From Confluentibacter citreus (lineage in GTDB: Bacteria; Bacteroidota; Bacteroidia; Flavobacteriales; Flavobacteriaceae): a DNA stretch of 64,000 bases. The translations under genes were made by a program, and so were the position numbers. Location of the stretch: the NCBI RefSeq assembly GCF_002807055.1, contig NZ_NIXN01000007.1:62001-126000 (forward strand), read 5' to 3'. Under the pieces are notes generated by a model. That model searched no databases, was not told the DNA's origin, and saw nothing but the letters and a program-made list of their open reading frames with translations. Below are positions 1 to 8,703 of this stretch, piece after piece; position 1 is the first letter of the stretch; each line of letters begins with the position of its first letter.

Positions 1-1
1 T

Positions 2-373
2 TTCATTATTTCTGGTGGATTAATATTTATTTTCCCTATTTGGAAATTAAATGATGGTGTAGAGGTATTTGCAACAAGTAGTATATTGATTTCATGTTTG
101 TTTTTTGGTTCTGCTATATTATCATTAATAGCTATATTTATGTTTAAGAACAGGAAGCTTCAATTTGTATTGGGCCGACTTGCCATCATATTAAACTTTT
201 TTTTACTAGGATTTTTTGTGTATCAATCTCTAACGGTATCTGGAGAGGCAGAAGCTTCCGAGAAAGGTATTGGGATGTTCCTTCCTATTGTTTCTATCGT
301 TTTTTTGGCTCTGGCCAATAAAGCCATCAAAAAGGATGAAGATCTCGTAAAATCTGTAGATCGATTGCGATAA
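2..373 (+). CDS. DUF4293 family membrane protein (5' end cut by window edge)
   Basis: The reading frame is open from base 2, so the gene starts just outside the window. The TTG at 86 is internal and not the real start. The visible part begins FIISGGLIFIFPIW, which fits the region shortly after the N-terminus of DUF4293 proteins, so probably only about a dozen residues are missing. Three to four hydrophobic segments are visible, and the protein ends in a charged tail (KKDEDLVKSVDRLR) that is typical of the family. DUF4293 is a Bacteroidota membrane family of unknown function. A strong terminator follows 30 bp after the stop. Family assignment comes from remembered pattern; no function is claimed. 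Confidence 0.8.
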   Translation, partial: FIISGGLIFIFPIWKLNDGVEVFATSSILISCLFFGSAILSLIAIFMFKNRKLQFVLGRLAIILNFFLLGFFVYQSLTVSGEAEASEKGIGMFLPIVSIVFLALANKAIKKDEDLVKSVDRLR

Positions 374-403
374 ACCTAACATCTTAGTAGTATTAGTGCG
401 TTA

Positions 404-434
404 GCCCAAGGTGAAGATCTTGGGCTTTTTTTTT
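404..434 (+). terminator. Rho-independent terminator after the DUF4293 gene
   Basis: A perfect 7-bp stem (gcccaag at 404-410, cttgggc at 419-425) with an 8-nt loop is followed by nine T residues (426-434). Confidence 0.9.
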
Positions 435-465
435 GTCCCAAACTAAAAGCATCCTGAATGGAGTA

Positions 466-963
466 TTAATGCCGTTTTTCAAATTCTATGACTTCTAAAT
501 TATCAATTTTACTGCCATCAATCGTAAAGCGTAACATGGTACGTGTTTTATGAAATCCATGTTTGCCAACAGCGCCAGGATTCATGTGAAGCAAATTTAA
601 TTTTTTATCGGGCATCACTTTTAATATGTGTGAGTGTCCACAAATAAACAGTTTGGGTGGGCGCAACCTAATTTCATCACGTATTCTCATATCATAAGTA
701 TTTGGATAACCTCCAATATGGGTTATCCAAACATCCACATTTTCACACATAAAGCGATTGTTTTCTGGAAATTCCATGCGTATTTTGTTGTCATCAATAT
801 TGCCGAATACACCTTTCAGGGGCTTTAATTTTTTAATGGCATCCGTTACTTTTAAATCACCAATATCTCCAGCATGCCACACTTCATCTGCTTGTTTTAC
901 ATATTTTAATATGTCATCATCTATATAGCTATGGGTATCAGAAAGTAATAATATTTTTATCAT
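466..963 (-). CDS. YfcE/MJ0936-type metallophosphoesterase
   Basis: A 165-aa cytoplasmic metallophosphatase of the small YfcE/MJ0936 family, which hydrolyses phosphodiesters with a two-metal centre. The metal-binding motifs are visible in order: SDTH (8-11), HAGDIGD (30-36), GNIDD (54-58), a central His (THIGG near 81) and CGHSH (108-112), followed by the conserved NPGAVG turn. Length is normal for the family. The gene is monocistronic, convergent with the DUF4293 gene and divergent from truA; 113 bp separate its start from truA. The physiological substrate cannot be read from the sequence. Confidence 0.88.
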   Translation of the reverse strand: MIKILLLSDTHSYIDDDILKYVKQADEVWHAGDIGDLKVTDAIKKLKPLKGVFGNIDDNKIRMEFPENNRFMCENVDVWITHIGGYPNTYDMRIRDEIRLRPPKLFICGHSHILKVMPDKKLNLLHMNPGAVGKHGFHKTRTMLRFTIDGSKIDNLEVIEFEKRH

Positions 964-1076
964 AAATTAAGTTCGCTGTAGCGAATATCTTTTAATATTT
1001 AATTAAGAAAGCTAACTTCGTAGGAATAACAAATCTGTCTATCTTTGTCGTTTTAACAAAAGTATTAAAAAAATAG

Positions 1077-1820
1077 GTGAGGTATTTTATTGAACTTTCT
1101 TATAACGGCAAGGCATATCATGGTTGGCAAAATCAGCCAAAATCTATTTCTGTGCAAGAAGTTATAGAAGATAGTTTGTCTAAGTTATTAAGTGACACTA
1201 TAGCTATTGTTGGAGCCGGCAGAACGGATACAGGTGTGCACTCATCACAAATGTTCGCTCATTTTGATACCGAAATAGCTTTTAGGGAAGACGATTTGGT
1301 TTTTAAACTTAATTCTTTTTTGCCGAAGGATATTGCTGTACATACCATTTTTAAAGTAAGAGACAATGCTCATGCGCGTTTTGATGCGTTAAGCAGAACG
1401 TATTTATATAGAATCACATTCCAAAAAAATGTGTTTACATTTGATAACACGTTTTACGTGAAACAAGATTTGGATGTTGATACCATGAATGAAGCTTCAA
1501 AAATCTTATTTCAGTATAAAGATTTTCAATGTTTTTCAAAAAGTAAAACAGATGTTAAAACCTTTGATTGTGATATTATGGAAGCTGAGTGGTTTTTTAA
1601 AGAGGACGAACTTCATTTCGTCATAAAGGCCGATAGGTTTTTACGAAATATGGTGAGGGCGATTGTTGGAACGATGATAAATATTGGAATAGGTAAATTG
1701 AATATGGAGGATTTGCATACCATAATAATATCTAAGAATAGGAGTGAAGCTGGGTTTTCCGTACCTGCTCATGCGTTGTATTTAATAGAGGTTGCATATC
1801 CAAATAACTTAAAACTTTAG
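1077..1820 (+). CDS. truA: tRNA pseudouridine(38-40) synthase TruA
   Basis: TruA converts uridines 38-40 of the tRNA anticodon arm to pseudouridine. The 247-aa protein has the family's N-terminal RYFIELSYNG and YHGWQNQP segments and the catalytic motif GAGRTDTGVH with Asp51. Later blocks include DNAHARFDA, SRTYLYRI and the C-terminal RFLRNMVR. The start is GTG at 1077; no ATG fits the conserved N-terminus. TATCTTTG at 1040-1047 matches the Bacteroidota -7 element (TAnnTTTG) and could be its promoter, although no clear -33 box is seen. The stop abuts the ATG of the following ABC exporter, so the two are probably co-transcribed. Confidence 0.95.
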   Translation: MRYFIELSYNGKAYHGWQNQPKSISVQEVIEDSLSKLLSDTIAIVGAGRTDTGVHSSQMFAHFDTEIAFREDDLVFKLNSFLPKDIAVHTIFKVRDNAHARFDALSRTYLYRITFQKNVFTFDNTFYVKQDLDVDTMNEASKILFQYKDFQCFSKSKTDVKTFDCDIMEAEWFFKEDELHFVIKADRFLRNMVRAIVGTMINIGIGKLNMEDLHTIIISKNRSEAGFSVPAHALYLIEVAYPNNLKL

Positions 1821-3587
1821 ATGAGCGATAAAAAGGAAAACAAGTTTGATGTTAATTTATTTTCGCGGCTGCTTAAATATATAAAGCCTTATACCACGAT
1901 TTTTGTAGGCGTTTTGGTGTCTGTGCTTATTATTGCAATATTAGCTGCATTAACGCCTCATATCTTGCAAATAGCTGTCGATGAAAATTTAGCCAAAAAC
2001 GAACTCGAAGGGTTTTCATTTTATATTATTTTAATGATTGTTCTCTTAATCCTGGAGTTTGCATTTCAGCTTATATTTATTTATTATTCGAGTTGGTTGG
2101 GACAAAATGTGGTGAAGGATGTTCGGGTGAAATTGTTTAATCACCTACTTAACTTTAAAATGAAGTATTACGATAATTCTTCAGTAGGGGTACTCATTAC
2201 ACGTTCTGTAACGGATATGGAACGTATTGCAGATATTTTTGGACAAGGATTATTTACTATTTTCAGGGAATTGCTTACCATGATAGTGGTATCAGGTTTT
2301 ATGATTTACAAAAGTTGGAAACTAAGTCTTATTGTGTTTATAATATTGCCTTTGTTGATGTACGCCACCCGTATATTTCAAAAATACATGAAAATTGCTT
2401 TTGAAGATGTGCGTAATGAAGTGTCCAACCTCAATTCCTTCGTTCAAGAACGATTAACGGGCATGAAAATACTCCAGCTTTTTGTTAGGGAAGATATTGA
2501 AAGTAAAAAGTTTAGAGAGATCAATGAGCGTCATAAAAAAGCATGGTTAAAAACCATTTGGTACAACTCCATATTTTTTCCGGTAGCAGATTTGGCATCG
2601 TCACTCGCCATTGGTTTGGTAGTTTGGTATGCCGGTTTGGCCATGGTCATAAACGATGGGGCAACGCAAGGTCTTATTTTTGCTTTTATCATGTACATTC
2701 CTAAACTTTTCAGACCATTGAGCAGGATTGCAGATAACTTTAATGCACTTCAAATGGGTATGGTCGCTGCCAATAGAGTATTTAATATTTTGGATACCAA
2801 TTCGCAAATTGATGATAAAGGCACTAAAAATATCACGCATTTTAAAGGCGATATTGTTTTTAAAGATATCTACTTTAGCTATGTTGAAGACGAAACGGTT
2901 TTAAAAGGTGTGTCTTTAGAAGTTGAAGCCGGACAAACCGTTGCCATTGTTGGAGCTACAGGCGCAGGAAAATCGACCATTATTAATTTATTGAGCCGCT
3001 TTTATGAAATAGATAAAGGTGTTATTACTGTTGATGGTATTGATATAAAAGATGTGACTTTATTATCCTTAAGAAATCAGATTTCAGTGGTTTTACAAGA
3101 TGTCTTTTTATTTGCAGATACCATTTTAAGCAATATTACCCTTAATAAACCAAACATAACCGAAGCCGAAGTTCAGCAAGCTGCTAAAGATATCGGCATA
3201 CACGATTTTATTATGAGTTTGCCCGATGGTTATCATTATAATGTTAAAGAACGTGGTGCGATGTTATCTTCTGGTCAACGTCAATTAATCTCATTTTTAA
3301 GAGCTTATGTATCCAATCCGAGTATTTTGGTTTTGGATGAAGCAACTTCTTCCGTAGATTCTTATTCAGAACAGCTTATTCAAAATGCCACCGATAAAAT
3401 AACAACAGGAAGAACATCCATTGTTATAGCGCACAGATTGGCAACTATTAAAAAAGCTGATAAAATTATAGTGATGGATGCGGGTGAAATTGTGGAGCAA
3501 GGCACACACAATGAGTTGCTTAAAAAAGAAAATGGATACTACAAAAACTTATATGAAGTTCAATTTTTAAAGGAAGAAGTGATTTAG
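1821..3587 (+). CDS. MsbA-like ABC exporter (fused TM and ATPase domains)
   Basis: A 588-aa half-transporter with an N-terminal type-1 exporter membrane domain (six TM helices, about residues 20-310) and a C-terminal ATPase. Walker A is GATGAGKST (378-386), the Q-loop lies near QDVFLF (426-431), the signature is LSSGQRQ (482-488; LSGGQ is more usual), Walker B is ILVLDEATS and the H-loop is IAHRL. It would work as a homodimer or with a paralogue in the inner membrane, exporting lipids or hydrophobic compounds; the substrate is unknown. It begins directly after the truA stop with no gap. It is a lipid A/multidrug exporter-like protein rather than proven MsbA. Confidence 0.9.
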   Translation: MSDKKENKFDVNLFSRLLKYIKPYTTIFVGVLVSVLIIAILAALTPHILQIAVDENLAKNELEGFSFYIILMIVLLILEFAFQLIFIYYSSWLGQNVVKDVRVKLFNHLLNFKMKYYDNSSVGVLITRSVTDMERIADIFGQGLFTIFRELLTMIVVSGFMIYKSWKLSLIVFIILPLLMYATRIFQKYMKIAFEDVRNEVSNLNSFVQERLTGMKILQLFVREDIESKKFREINERHKKAWLKTIWYNSIFFPVADLASSLAIGLVVWYAGLAMVINDGATQGLIFAFIMYIPKLFRPLSRIADNFNALQMGMVAANRVFNILDTNSQIDDKGTKNITHFKGDIVFKDIYFSYVEDETVLKGVSLEVEAGQTVAIVGATGAGKSTIINLLSRFYEIDKGVITVDGIDIKDVTLLSLRNQISVVLQDVFLFADTILSNITLNKPNITEAEVQQAAKDIGIHDFIMSLPDGYHYNVKERGAMLSSGQRQLISFLRAYVSNPSILVLDEATSSVDSYSEQLIQNATDKITTGRTSIVIAHRLATIKKADKIIVMDAGEIVEQGTHNELLKKENGYYKNLYEVQFLKEEVI

Positions 3588-3590
3588 TTT

Positions 3591-4373
3591 TTATTTTGCG
3601 GGAACCAAATCCTGAAGGGATAGGTTTTCTGTAATAATTATCAAAATAGTCATTATTATAGAGAGCACAACGTAAATAATAAAGCCTAAAGGCAAAAACG
3701 CCAGTGTTTTCATTAGCATTTGTTTTCCGTTTAATTTGAATAAGCGTTTTAAAAGAAAAATGTGATAAATAAACAATAGGAAATAAATCCCTAAACTAAA
3801 AGTCATGTAACTTTTTGGGGCAATCAAAATGATAAATACTGTTAAAAATATGGACACTATGGAAGATAATGACATGGTGTATAAATAAATTACAACATGT
3901 TCTGTAAAGTTGTATTTTTTGTTTAGGAACACTATCCAAGAAATGATTGCAAAAGCAGGAATTATAGAAAAATATATAAATGAACTGTAATCGAAAATAA
4001 AATTAGATAAAGCCTCATTAAGTTTTTCTTGCCCTTGATAATTAGAAAACCCCGAAAAATCCATGCCCTCTTTCAGGTTGTCTTGAAAAAAGAATAAATA
4101 AAAGCCAGAAAGTGTAAAGGAGATGGCTAAAAAATTAACAGGATTTATATACTTTTTTCTAACGCCATTCACATAACTATCAATGACTTCATCAGGTTTT
4201 ACAAATAAATTAGCAATGGTTCTAAAGAACTTGTTATCGTAGTTTAAATAGGTTTCTGTAAATTGCTGAAATAAATTTTTTAAAGTTAATCTTTTTTTAA
4301 CAACCTGAGCGCCACAAGAATTACAATATTGGCTTGTATCAGTTAATAGATGATCACAATTTTTACAGTTCAT
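3591..4373 (-). CDS. DUF3667-like zinc-ribbon membrane protein
   Basis: A 260-aa protein with an N-terminal zinc ribbon (CKNCDHLL..CNSCG, Cys pairs at 3/6 and 17/20), a short conserved stretch about pushing into and out of the membrane (PDEVIDSYVNGVRKKYINP), and then about five TM helices. This architecture matches DUF3667, a Bacteroidota family of unknown role. Its ATG overlaps the cdaA stop by one base (TAATG), so the two genes are translationally coupled. This suggests a membrane protein associated with c-di-AMP signalling, though that is only inference. It converges on the ABC exporter gene with 3 bp between stops. Confidence 0.75.
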   Translation of the reverse strand: MNCKNCDHLLTDTSQYCNSCGAQVVKKRLTLKNLFQQFTETYLNYDNKFFRTIANLFVKPDEVIDSYVNGVRKKYINPVNFLAISFTLSGFYLFFFQDNLKEGMDFSGFSNYQGQEKLNEALSNFIFDYSSFIYFSIIPAFAIISWIVFLNKKYNFTEHVVIYLYTMSLSSIVSIFLTVFIILIAPKSYMTFSLGIYFLLFIYHIFLLKRLFKLNGKQMLMKTLAFLPLGFIIYVVLSIIMTILIIITENLSLQDLVPAK

Positions 4374-5158
4374 TAAGCCAAATCATTTTTAATAATTTCA
4401 GTAAGCTCCGCATTGTCTTTAAACAACACGAATTCGCCATCCTTAAAATAAGAAATATGTCCTGTTTCTTCACTGACAGCCAATGCCACGGCATCTGTTT
4501 TTTCGGTAACTCCAATAGCGGCTCTGTGGCGTAATCCAAAACGTCTAGGAATTACTTTATCGTTATTAACTGGAAGAATAACACGGGTTGCTTTGACTAT
4601 ATTATTACTGATTATTATGGCCCCATCGTGCAACGGGCTGTTTTTGAAGAAGATACTTTCTATAATGGGTTGCGTGACTTTAATATTCATTTCGTCACCT
4701 GTTGCGGTTAGGAAATCTAAATTATTATTGCGTTCAAAAACAATTAAAGCACCCGTTTTGGACATTGACATTTTATTGCAAGCAGAAATAATGGTATCTA
4801 CATTGGTTTCATCACCGGTTTCGGTTTGTAAAAATTTAAATTGGGCTAAAAACTTTCCTTTTTTACTAAAATTGGTAGAGCCAACCATAAGCAGGAATTT
4901 TCTAATTTCGGGCTGAAAGACCACAATAAGCGCAATAATACCAACCTTCATAAACCCCCCAAGAATGCTGGTAAGCAATGCCATATTTAAAAAATCTGTA
5001 AGTCTAAAAATCAAATAAATAATAATGATACCAATAAAAATATTAATGGCAACAGTGCCTTTTATTAACTTGTAGATGTAATAGAGTAGAAGTGCTACCA
5101 AAAAAACATCTATGATGTCTATAACCGTAAATTTTAAAAGGTCTTTAAAGATTTCCAA
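4373..5158 (-). CDS. cdaA: Diadenylate cyclase CdaA (c-di-AMP synthase)
   Basis: CdaA condenses two ATP into c-di-AMP at the inner face of the membrane. The 261-aa protein has three N-terminal TM helices (about 10-90) followed by the DisA_N catalytic domain, with the DGA motif (178-180) and RHR motif (210-212, within GLRHRAAIG) that bind ATP. Length and topology are typical of CdaA/DacA. It is the first gene of an operon with the DUF3667-like gene (one-base stop/start overlap) and lies near folP, an arrangement I recall as common in Bacteroidota. No CdaR-like partner is seen beside it. Confidence 0.93.
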   Translation of the reverse strand: MEIFKDLLKFTVIDIIDVFLVALLLYYIYKLIKGTVAINIFIGIIIIYLIFRLTDFLNMALLTSILGGFMKVGIIALIVVFQPEIRKFLLMVGSTNFSKKGKFLAQFKFLQTETGDETNVDTIISACNKMSMSKTGALIVFERNNNLDFLTATGDEMNIKVTQPIIESIFFKNSPLHDGAIIISNNIVKATRVILPVNNDKVIPRRFGLRHRAAIGVTEKTDAVALAVSEETGHISYFKDGEFVLFKDNAELTEIIKNDLA

Positions 5159-5193
5159 GGTATATGGGTTTTGGTAAATTTAATAAAATATGG

Positions 5194-5877
5194 TTAATTA
5201 TGGAGAAACTCTTGATTTGATATTTTGAGATGTTTAAAATCAGATTTTAACAGTATGGATTTATAGGTGATATACTCTTGAAATGACAACTGCTCATTAA
5301 AATTTAAATATATAGTAGTTTGCGTGGTGTCCAATTTTTTTAAATGATCTAGCAACTCGTTTTTGTTGGTCATGATTATAAAAGGTTCGGAATTCGGATT
5401 GATAATCGAAATCTCGCCATCCAAATTAAAGCTAATCGGTTTTATGTTTTGCTTATTTTTAAATTCTGTAATTTTTGTCATATACGTTTCAGAAGATTCT
5501 TCATGGTAAACCAGATCTGTAAATTCAATAAATCCTAAGGTTTTTTTGCTTGTATCATTACAGGTGAAATAATTTTTGGCGTTTTCTCTTTTGTGCTCCG
5601 AGTTTTGCTTTTTATTCTGAAGAAATTTTACTTGTGGGAATACTTGCTTTAAGGTTAAGCGCTTATCCACATTTACCAACCAATTGGTAGAGCTTATTAA
5701 GTTTTTTCTATTGAGTTCAATATTGTCAGGATTCGATTCGTCATAAAATAAATATGCAGCAGAGATATCCTGTATTTCAGAAATGGTTGAATGATTAATT
5801 TCAGGAAGCTGAACCGCTTTATCCTTTCCGCAGGAAATAATAAACAATAAAAAAATAAGTGGGTATGTGTTTTTCAT
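5194..5877 (-). CDS. Predicted lipoprotein of unknown function
   Basis: A 227-aa protein with a lipoprotein signal (MKNTYPLIFLLFIISCGKD, lipidated Cys at 16), so it is probably anchored in the envelope. The rest is soluble and mixed alpha/beta with no motif I recognise; one Cys (in FTCND) remains in the mature part. The gene is 35 bp upstream of cdaA on the same strand and could share its transcript. Homology is unknown to me, and no function is proposed. Confidence 0.6.
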   Translation of the reverse strand: MKNTYPLIFLLFIISCGKDKAVQLPEINHSTISEIQDISAAYLFYDESNPDNIELNRKNLISSTNWLVNVDKRLTLKQVFPQVKFLQNKKQNSEHKRENAKNYFTCNDTSKKTLGFIEFTDLVYHEESSETYMTKITEFKNKQNIKPISFNLDGEISIINPNSEPFIIMTNKNELLDHLKKLDTTQTTIYLNFNEQLSFQEYITYKSILLKSDFKHLKISNQEFLHN

Positions 5878-5885
5878 AGAGAAGA

Positions 5886-5952
5886 GTTAGATAGTTAGAT
5901 GTTTGGAAAGTTAGACGGTTAGACAAGTTAGATGGTTAGAAATTTAGATAGT
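5886..5952. repeat. Imperfect GTTAGA-type short repeats
   Basis: The 107-bp spacer between the lipoprotein gene and folP is built of degenerate copies of a roughly 9-16 bp unit around gttaga (gttagat, gttagat, gttagac, gttagac, gttagat, gttaga, then tttagatagtt). It continues into similar but weaker ttaaac/tcaac units to about 5996. It is low-complexity intergenic sequence with no evident gene. Confidence 0.6.
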
Positions 5953-5984
5953 TACAAGATTAAACGATTCAACAGTTAAACACA

Positions 5985-6809
5985 TCAACAACTCAACGAC
6001 TCCACTAATTTAATACATTCCATAGCCTCTTTAACATCATGAACCCGTAAAATGGAAGCGCCTTTTTGTAAAGCAATGGTATTTAAAACAGTGGTACCAT
6101 TTAAGGTATTTTCCGGTGTTGTTTGTAAGGTTTTGTAAATCATGGATTTTCTTGAAACTCCAACAAGCATAGGTTTTTCCAGCATTTTAAATAATTCCAA
6201 ATGATTCAATAATTCGAAACTCTGTTCGCGTGTTTTAGCAAAACCAAAACCGGGATCTACTATGATATCTATAATTCCCAAGTGTTTGGCGGCAGCCAAC
6301 CGTTCCGAAAAATAAAACAAAACATCTTTAATGACATTATTATAATCTGTTTGCATCAACATGTTTTGTGGCGTGCCTTTCATGTGCATCATGATGTAGG
6401 GCACTTTTAAATCGGCAACGGTTTGTAACATGTTCTCATCCAATTTTCCGGCAGAAATATCATTAATCAAAGCCGCGCCAGCTTCAATACATTGTTTTGC
6501 AATTTGGCTTCTAAAAGTATCAATGGACAGCAAGGTTTTAGGAAATTTATTCAAAATTAAACTGACGATGGGCAATATGCGTTTTAATTCTTCATCTTCT
6601 GTAATATGCTCGGCATTAGGTCTGGAACTGTAAGCACCAACATCAATAAACATAGCACCATCATTGAGCATTTTTTCAACATGAACTAATATGTCCTTAT
6701 CATTTTTATGCTTTCCACCATCATAAAAAGAATCTGGCGTGATGTTTAAAATACCCATCACTTTCGGTGGTATTAAGTCGATAAGTTGCCCTTTACAATT
6801 TATGGTCAT
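5985..6809 (-). CDS. folP: Dihydropteroate synthase
   Basis: FolP condenses 6-hydroxymethyl-dihydropterin diphosphate with p-aminobenzoate to give dihydropteroate in folate synthesis. The 274-aa TIM barrel shows the signature MGILNITPDSF (18-28), then DVGAYSSRP, SIDTFR, LINDISAG, MMHMKG, VDPGFGFAKT and the GVSRKSM loop that binds the pterin diphosphate. Length is normal. The gene is flanked upstream by an AT-rich spacer with a near-palindromic repeat and divergently by the DUF1599 gene. Confidence 0.95.
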   Translation of the reverse strand: MTINCKGQLIDLIPPKVMGILNITPDSFYDGGKHKNDKDILVHVEKMLNDGAMFIDVGAYSSRPNAEHITEDEELKRILPIVSLILNKFPKTLLSIDTFRSQIAKQCIEAGAALINDISAGKLDENMLQTVADLKVPYIMMHMKGTPQNMLMQTDYNNVIKDVLFYFSERLAAAKHLGIIDIIVDPGFGFAKTREQSFELLNHLELFKMLEKPMLVGVSRKSMIYKTLQTTPENTLNGTTVLNTIALQKGASILRVHDVKEAMECIKLVESLSC

Positions 6810-6830
6810 TTATGCGATTCTGAGTTCAAG

Positions 6831-6932
6831 GTTTAAAGTTCAAAGTTAAACTAATTATTCAAAAAATTGAAGTGGGTAAAAATGGAACTTGAAACTTTGA
6901 ACTTTAAATTGTAGAAACTTTGAACTTTAAAC
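6831..6932. repeat. Inverted repeat between folP and the DUF1599 gene
   Basis: gtttaaagttcaaag (6831-6845) is the exact reverse complement of ctttgaactttaaac (6918-6932), a perfect 15-bp pair. A third, partial copy (ctttgaactttaaa) starts near 6895. The element fills most of the divergent promoter region. It resembles the short palindromic spacers common in flavobacterial genomes; any regulatory role is unproven. Confidence 0.6.
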
Positions 6933-6970
6933 TATTTAAGCGAAATTTACAAAAAAATCAATTTATTTAA

Positions 6971-7516
6971 ATGCAGGAAACTTCAAAACAATACGATGCA
7001 GTTATACAAATCTGTAAAAATTTATTCATAAAAAAAATGAGTGATTACGGTAGTGCTTGGCGAATTTTAAGATTGCCATCCTTAACCGACCAAATTTTTA
7101 TAAAAGCCCAACGCATACGAAGTTTGCAGCAAAATGCTGTTAGAAAGGTAGATGAAGGTGAAGTTAGTGAATTTATAGGCATCATCAATTATTGTATTAT
7201 GGCATTAATACAATTGGAAAAAGGCGTTGTGGAACAACCCGATTTATCAGCTGACGAAGCCATAAAATTATATTCTGAAAAAGTAGCCATCACCAAAAAA
7301 CTAATGGAAGATAAAAACCATGATTATGGTGAAGCTTGGCGCGATATGCGAGTGAGTAGTTTGACGGATTTAATTTTGCAAAAACTATTACGGGTCAAGC
7401 AAATAGAAGATAATGCCGGCAAAACTTTGGTAAGTGAAGGCATCGATGCCAACTATCAGGATATGATAAATTATGCGGTTTTTGCATTAATCCATTTGAA
7501 CATACATACTAATTAA
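6971..7516 (+). CDS. DUF1599 family protein (internally duplicated)
   Basis: A 181-aa soluble protein made of two similar halves. Each has a K-(M/N)-x-DYG-x-AWR block followed by a SLTD block: SDYGSAWRILRLPSLTD around residues 22-38 and HDYGEAWRDMRVSSLTD around 117-133. This duplicated module defines DUF1599, a Bacteroidota family of unknown biochemical function. It starts a run of plus-strand genes (DoxX-like, permease, thioredoxin, tpiA) whose order I recall as conserved in the phylum. Confidence 0.8.
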   Translation: MQETSKQYDAVIQICKNLFIKKMSDYGSAWRILRLPSLTDQIFIKAQRIRSLQQNAVRKVDEGEVSEFIGIINYCIMALIQLEKGVVEQPDLSADEAIKLYSEKVAITKKLMEDKNHDYGEAWRDMRVSSLTDLILQKLLRVKQIEDNAGKTLVSEGIDANYQDMINYAVFALIHLNIHTN

Positions 7517-7548
7517 ATAGATTCCTGCCCACACAGGACAACCACATT

Positions 7549-8643
7549 ATGAAAATCATTATTCACATTTCAAGATTCTTAGTAGGAGCCTTATTTATTT
7601 TTTCAGGATTTATAAAATTGAACGACCCGCTGGGGTTTTCTTACAAACTTGAGGAATTTTTTTCGACAGATGTTTTAAATATTCCCTTTTTACAACCATA
7701 CGCATTATTGATTGCTGTTTTTGTTGTTGTTTTTGAAGTGGTTTTAGGTGTTTTTCTGTTGATAGGCTATAAGCCAAAATTTACGGTTTGGAGTTTGTTG
7801 ATTATGATTGTGTTTTTTACATTTTTAACCTTCTACGCTTGGTATTTTGATAAGGTTAAGGATTGTGGGTGTTTTGGAGATTTTTTAAAGTTAAAACCTG
7901 TCGAGAGCTTTATTAAAGATGTCATTTTATTGGTTTTCATACTCATTCTGTTTTTTGGTATGAAGCACATAAAACCCTTGTTTGGAAAATTGGTAACAAC
8001 GATTTTAGCTTTGTTAGGTTTTATTTTGAGTTTGTGGTTCGCATATCATGTATTGATGCATTTACCTTTAATAGATTTTAGGGCTTATAAAGTAGGGAAC
8101 AACATTAAGGATGGTATGAGTGTTCCTGAAAATGCCGCAAAGCCCATTCAGGAATTTTATTGGAAGTTTAACATTGATGGTAAAGAAGAAATCATTACAA
8201 CCAATGGCTCTTATCCAGATGTTAAAGGTGATTATGTCAGTGTAGAGAGTAAAATTATAGATGAAGGTTACCAGCCACCCATATTGGATTTCTCAATTGA
8301 AAGTGATGATGAAGACTTAACGGACTATTTTTTAAGTGAAGACAAGCTCATCATGGTTGTTTCCTACAGTCTAGAACACATAGATAGAAGCTCTTTAAAT
8401 GCATTAAAAAAAGTGACTGATGAAGCCATTAAAAAAGGTTATACAGTTATTGGTTTGACAGCATCTGGGGCTGATGCTAAAAGAAATATTAAAGAATCCT
8501 ATCACTTAGATTTCGATTTTTATTTGTGTGATGAAAAAGCACTTAAGACGGTTGTAAGAGCCAATCCAGGGATATTAAAACTGAATAAAGGCACCGTCAT
8601 TCAAAAATTACATTATAATGATATGGATGATTTGGAACTGTAA
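7549..8643 (+). CDS. BT_3928-like DoxX/MauE-type membrane protein
   Basis: A 364-aa protein. The N-terminal half has four to five TM helices typical of DoxX/MauE proteins, with an early GALFIFSGFIKLNDP motif and a CGCFGDF motif (about 105-111) that could be redox active or bind metal. A further TM helix near 150-175 leads to an extracytoplasmic C-terminal domain with thioredoxin-like character but no CxxC. It sits between DUF1599 and, further on, a TlpA-like thioredoxin, suggesting a role in thiol redox at the membrane (inference). Length fits the BT_3928 family. Confidence 0.75.
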   Translation: MKIIIHISRFLVGALFIFSGFIKLNDPLGFSYKLEEFFSTDVLNIPFLQPYALLIAVFVVVFEVVLGVFLLIGYKPKFTVWSLLIMIVFFTFLTFYAWYFDKVKDCGCFGDFLKLKPVESFIKDVILLVFILILFFGMKHIKPLFGKLVTTILALLGFILSLWFAYHVLMHLPLIDFRAYKVGNNIKDGMSVPENAAKPIQEFYWKFNIDGKEEIITTNGSYPDVKGDYVSVESKIIDEGYQPPILDFSIESDDEDLTDYFLSEDKLIMVVSYSLEHIDRSSLNALKKVTDEAIKKGYTVIGLTASGADAKRNIKESYHLDFDFYLCDEKALKTVVRANPGILKLNKGTVIQKLHYNDMDDLEL

Positions 8644-8703
8644 TTAATAATCCAAAATCTAGGGTAAACAACTTAACATTTAAACGATTAAACGTTTTTA
8701 ACA

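Noticed and set aside
5881-5996. GTTAGA repeats as a CRISPR array
   Set aside because: Units are short, degenerate and contiguous, without regular spacers or cas genes.
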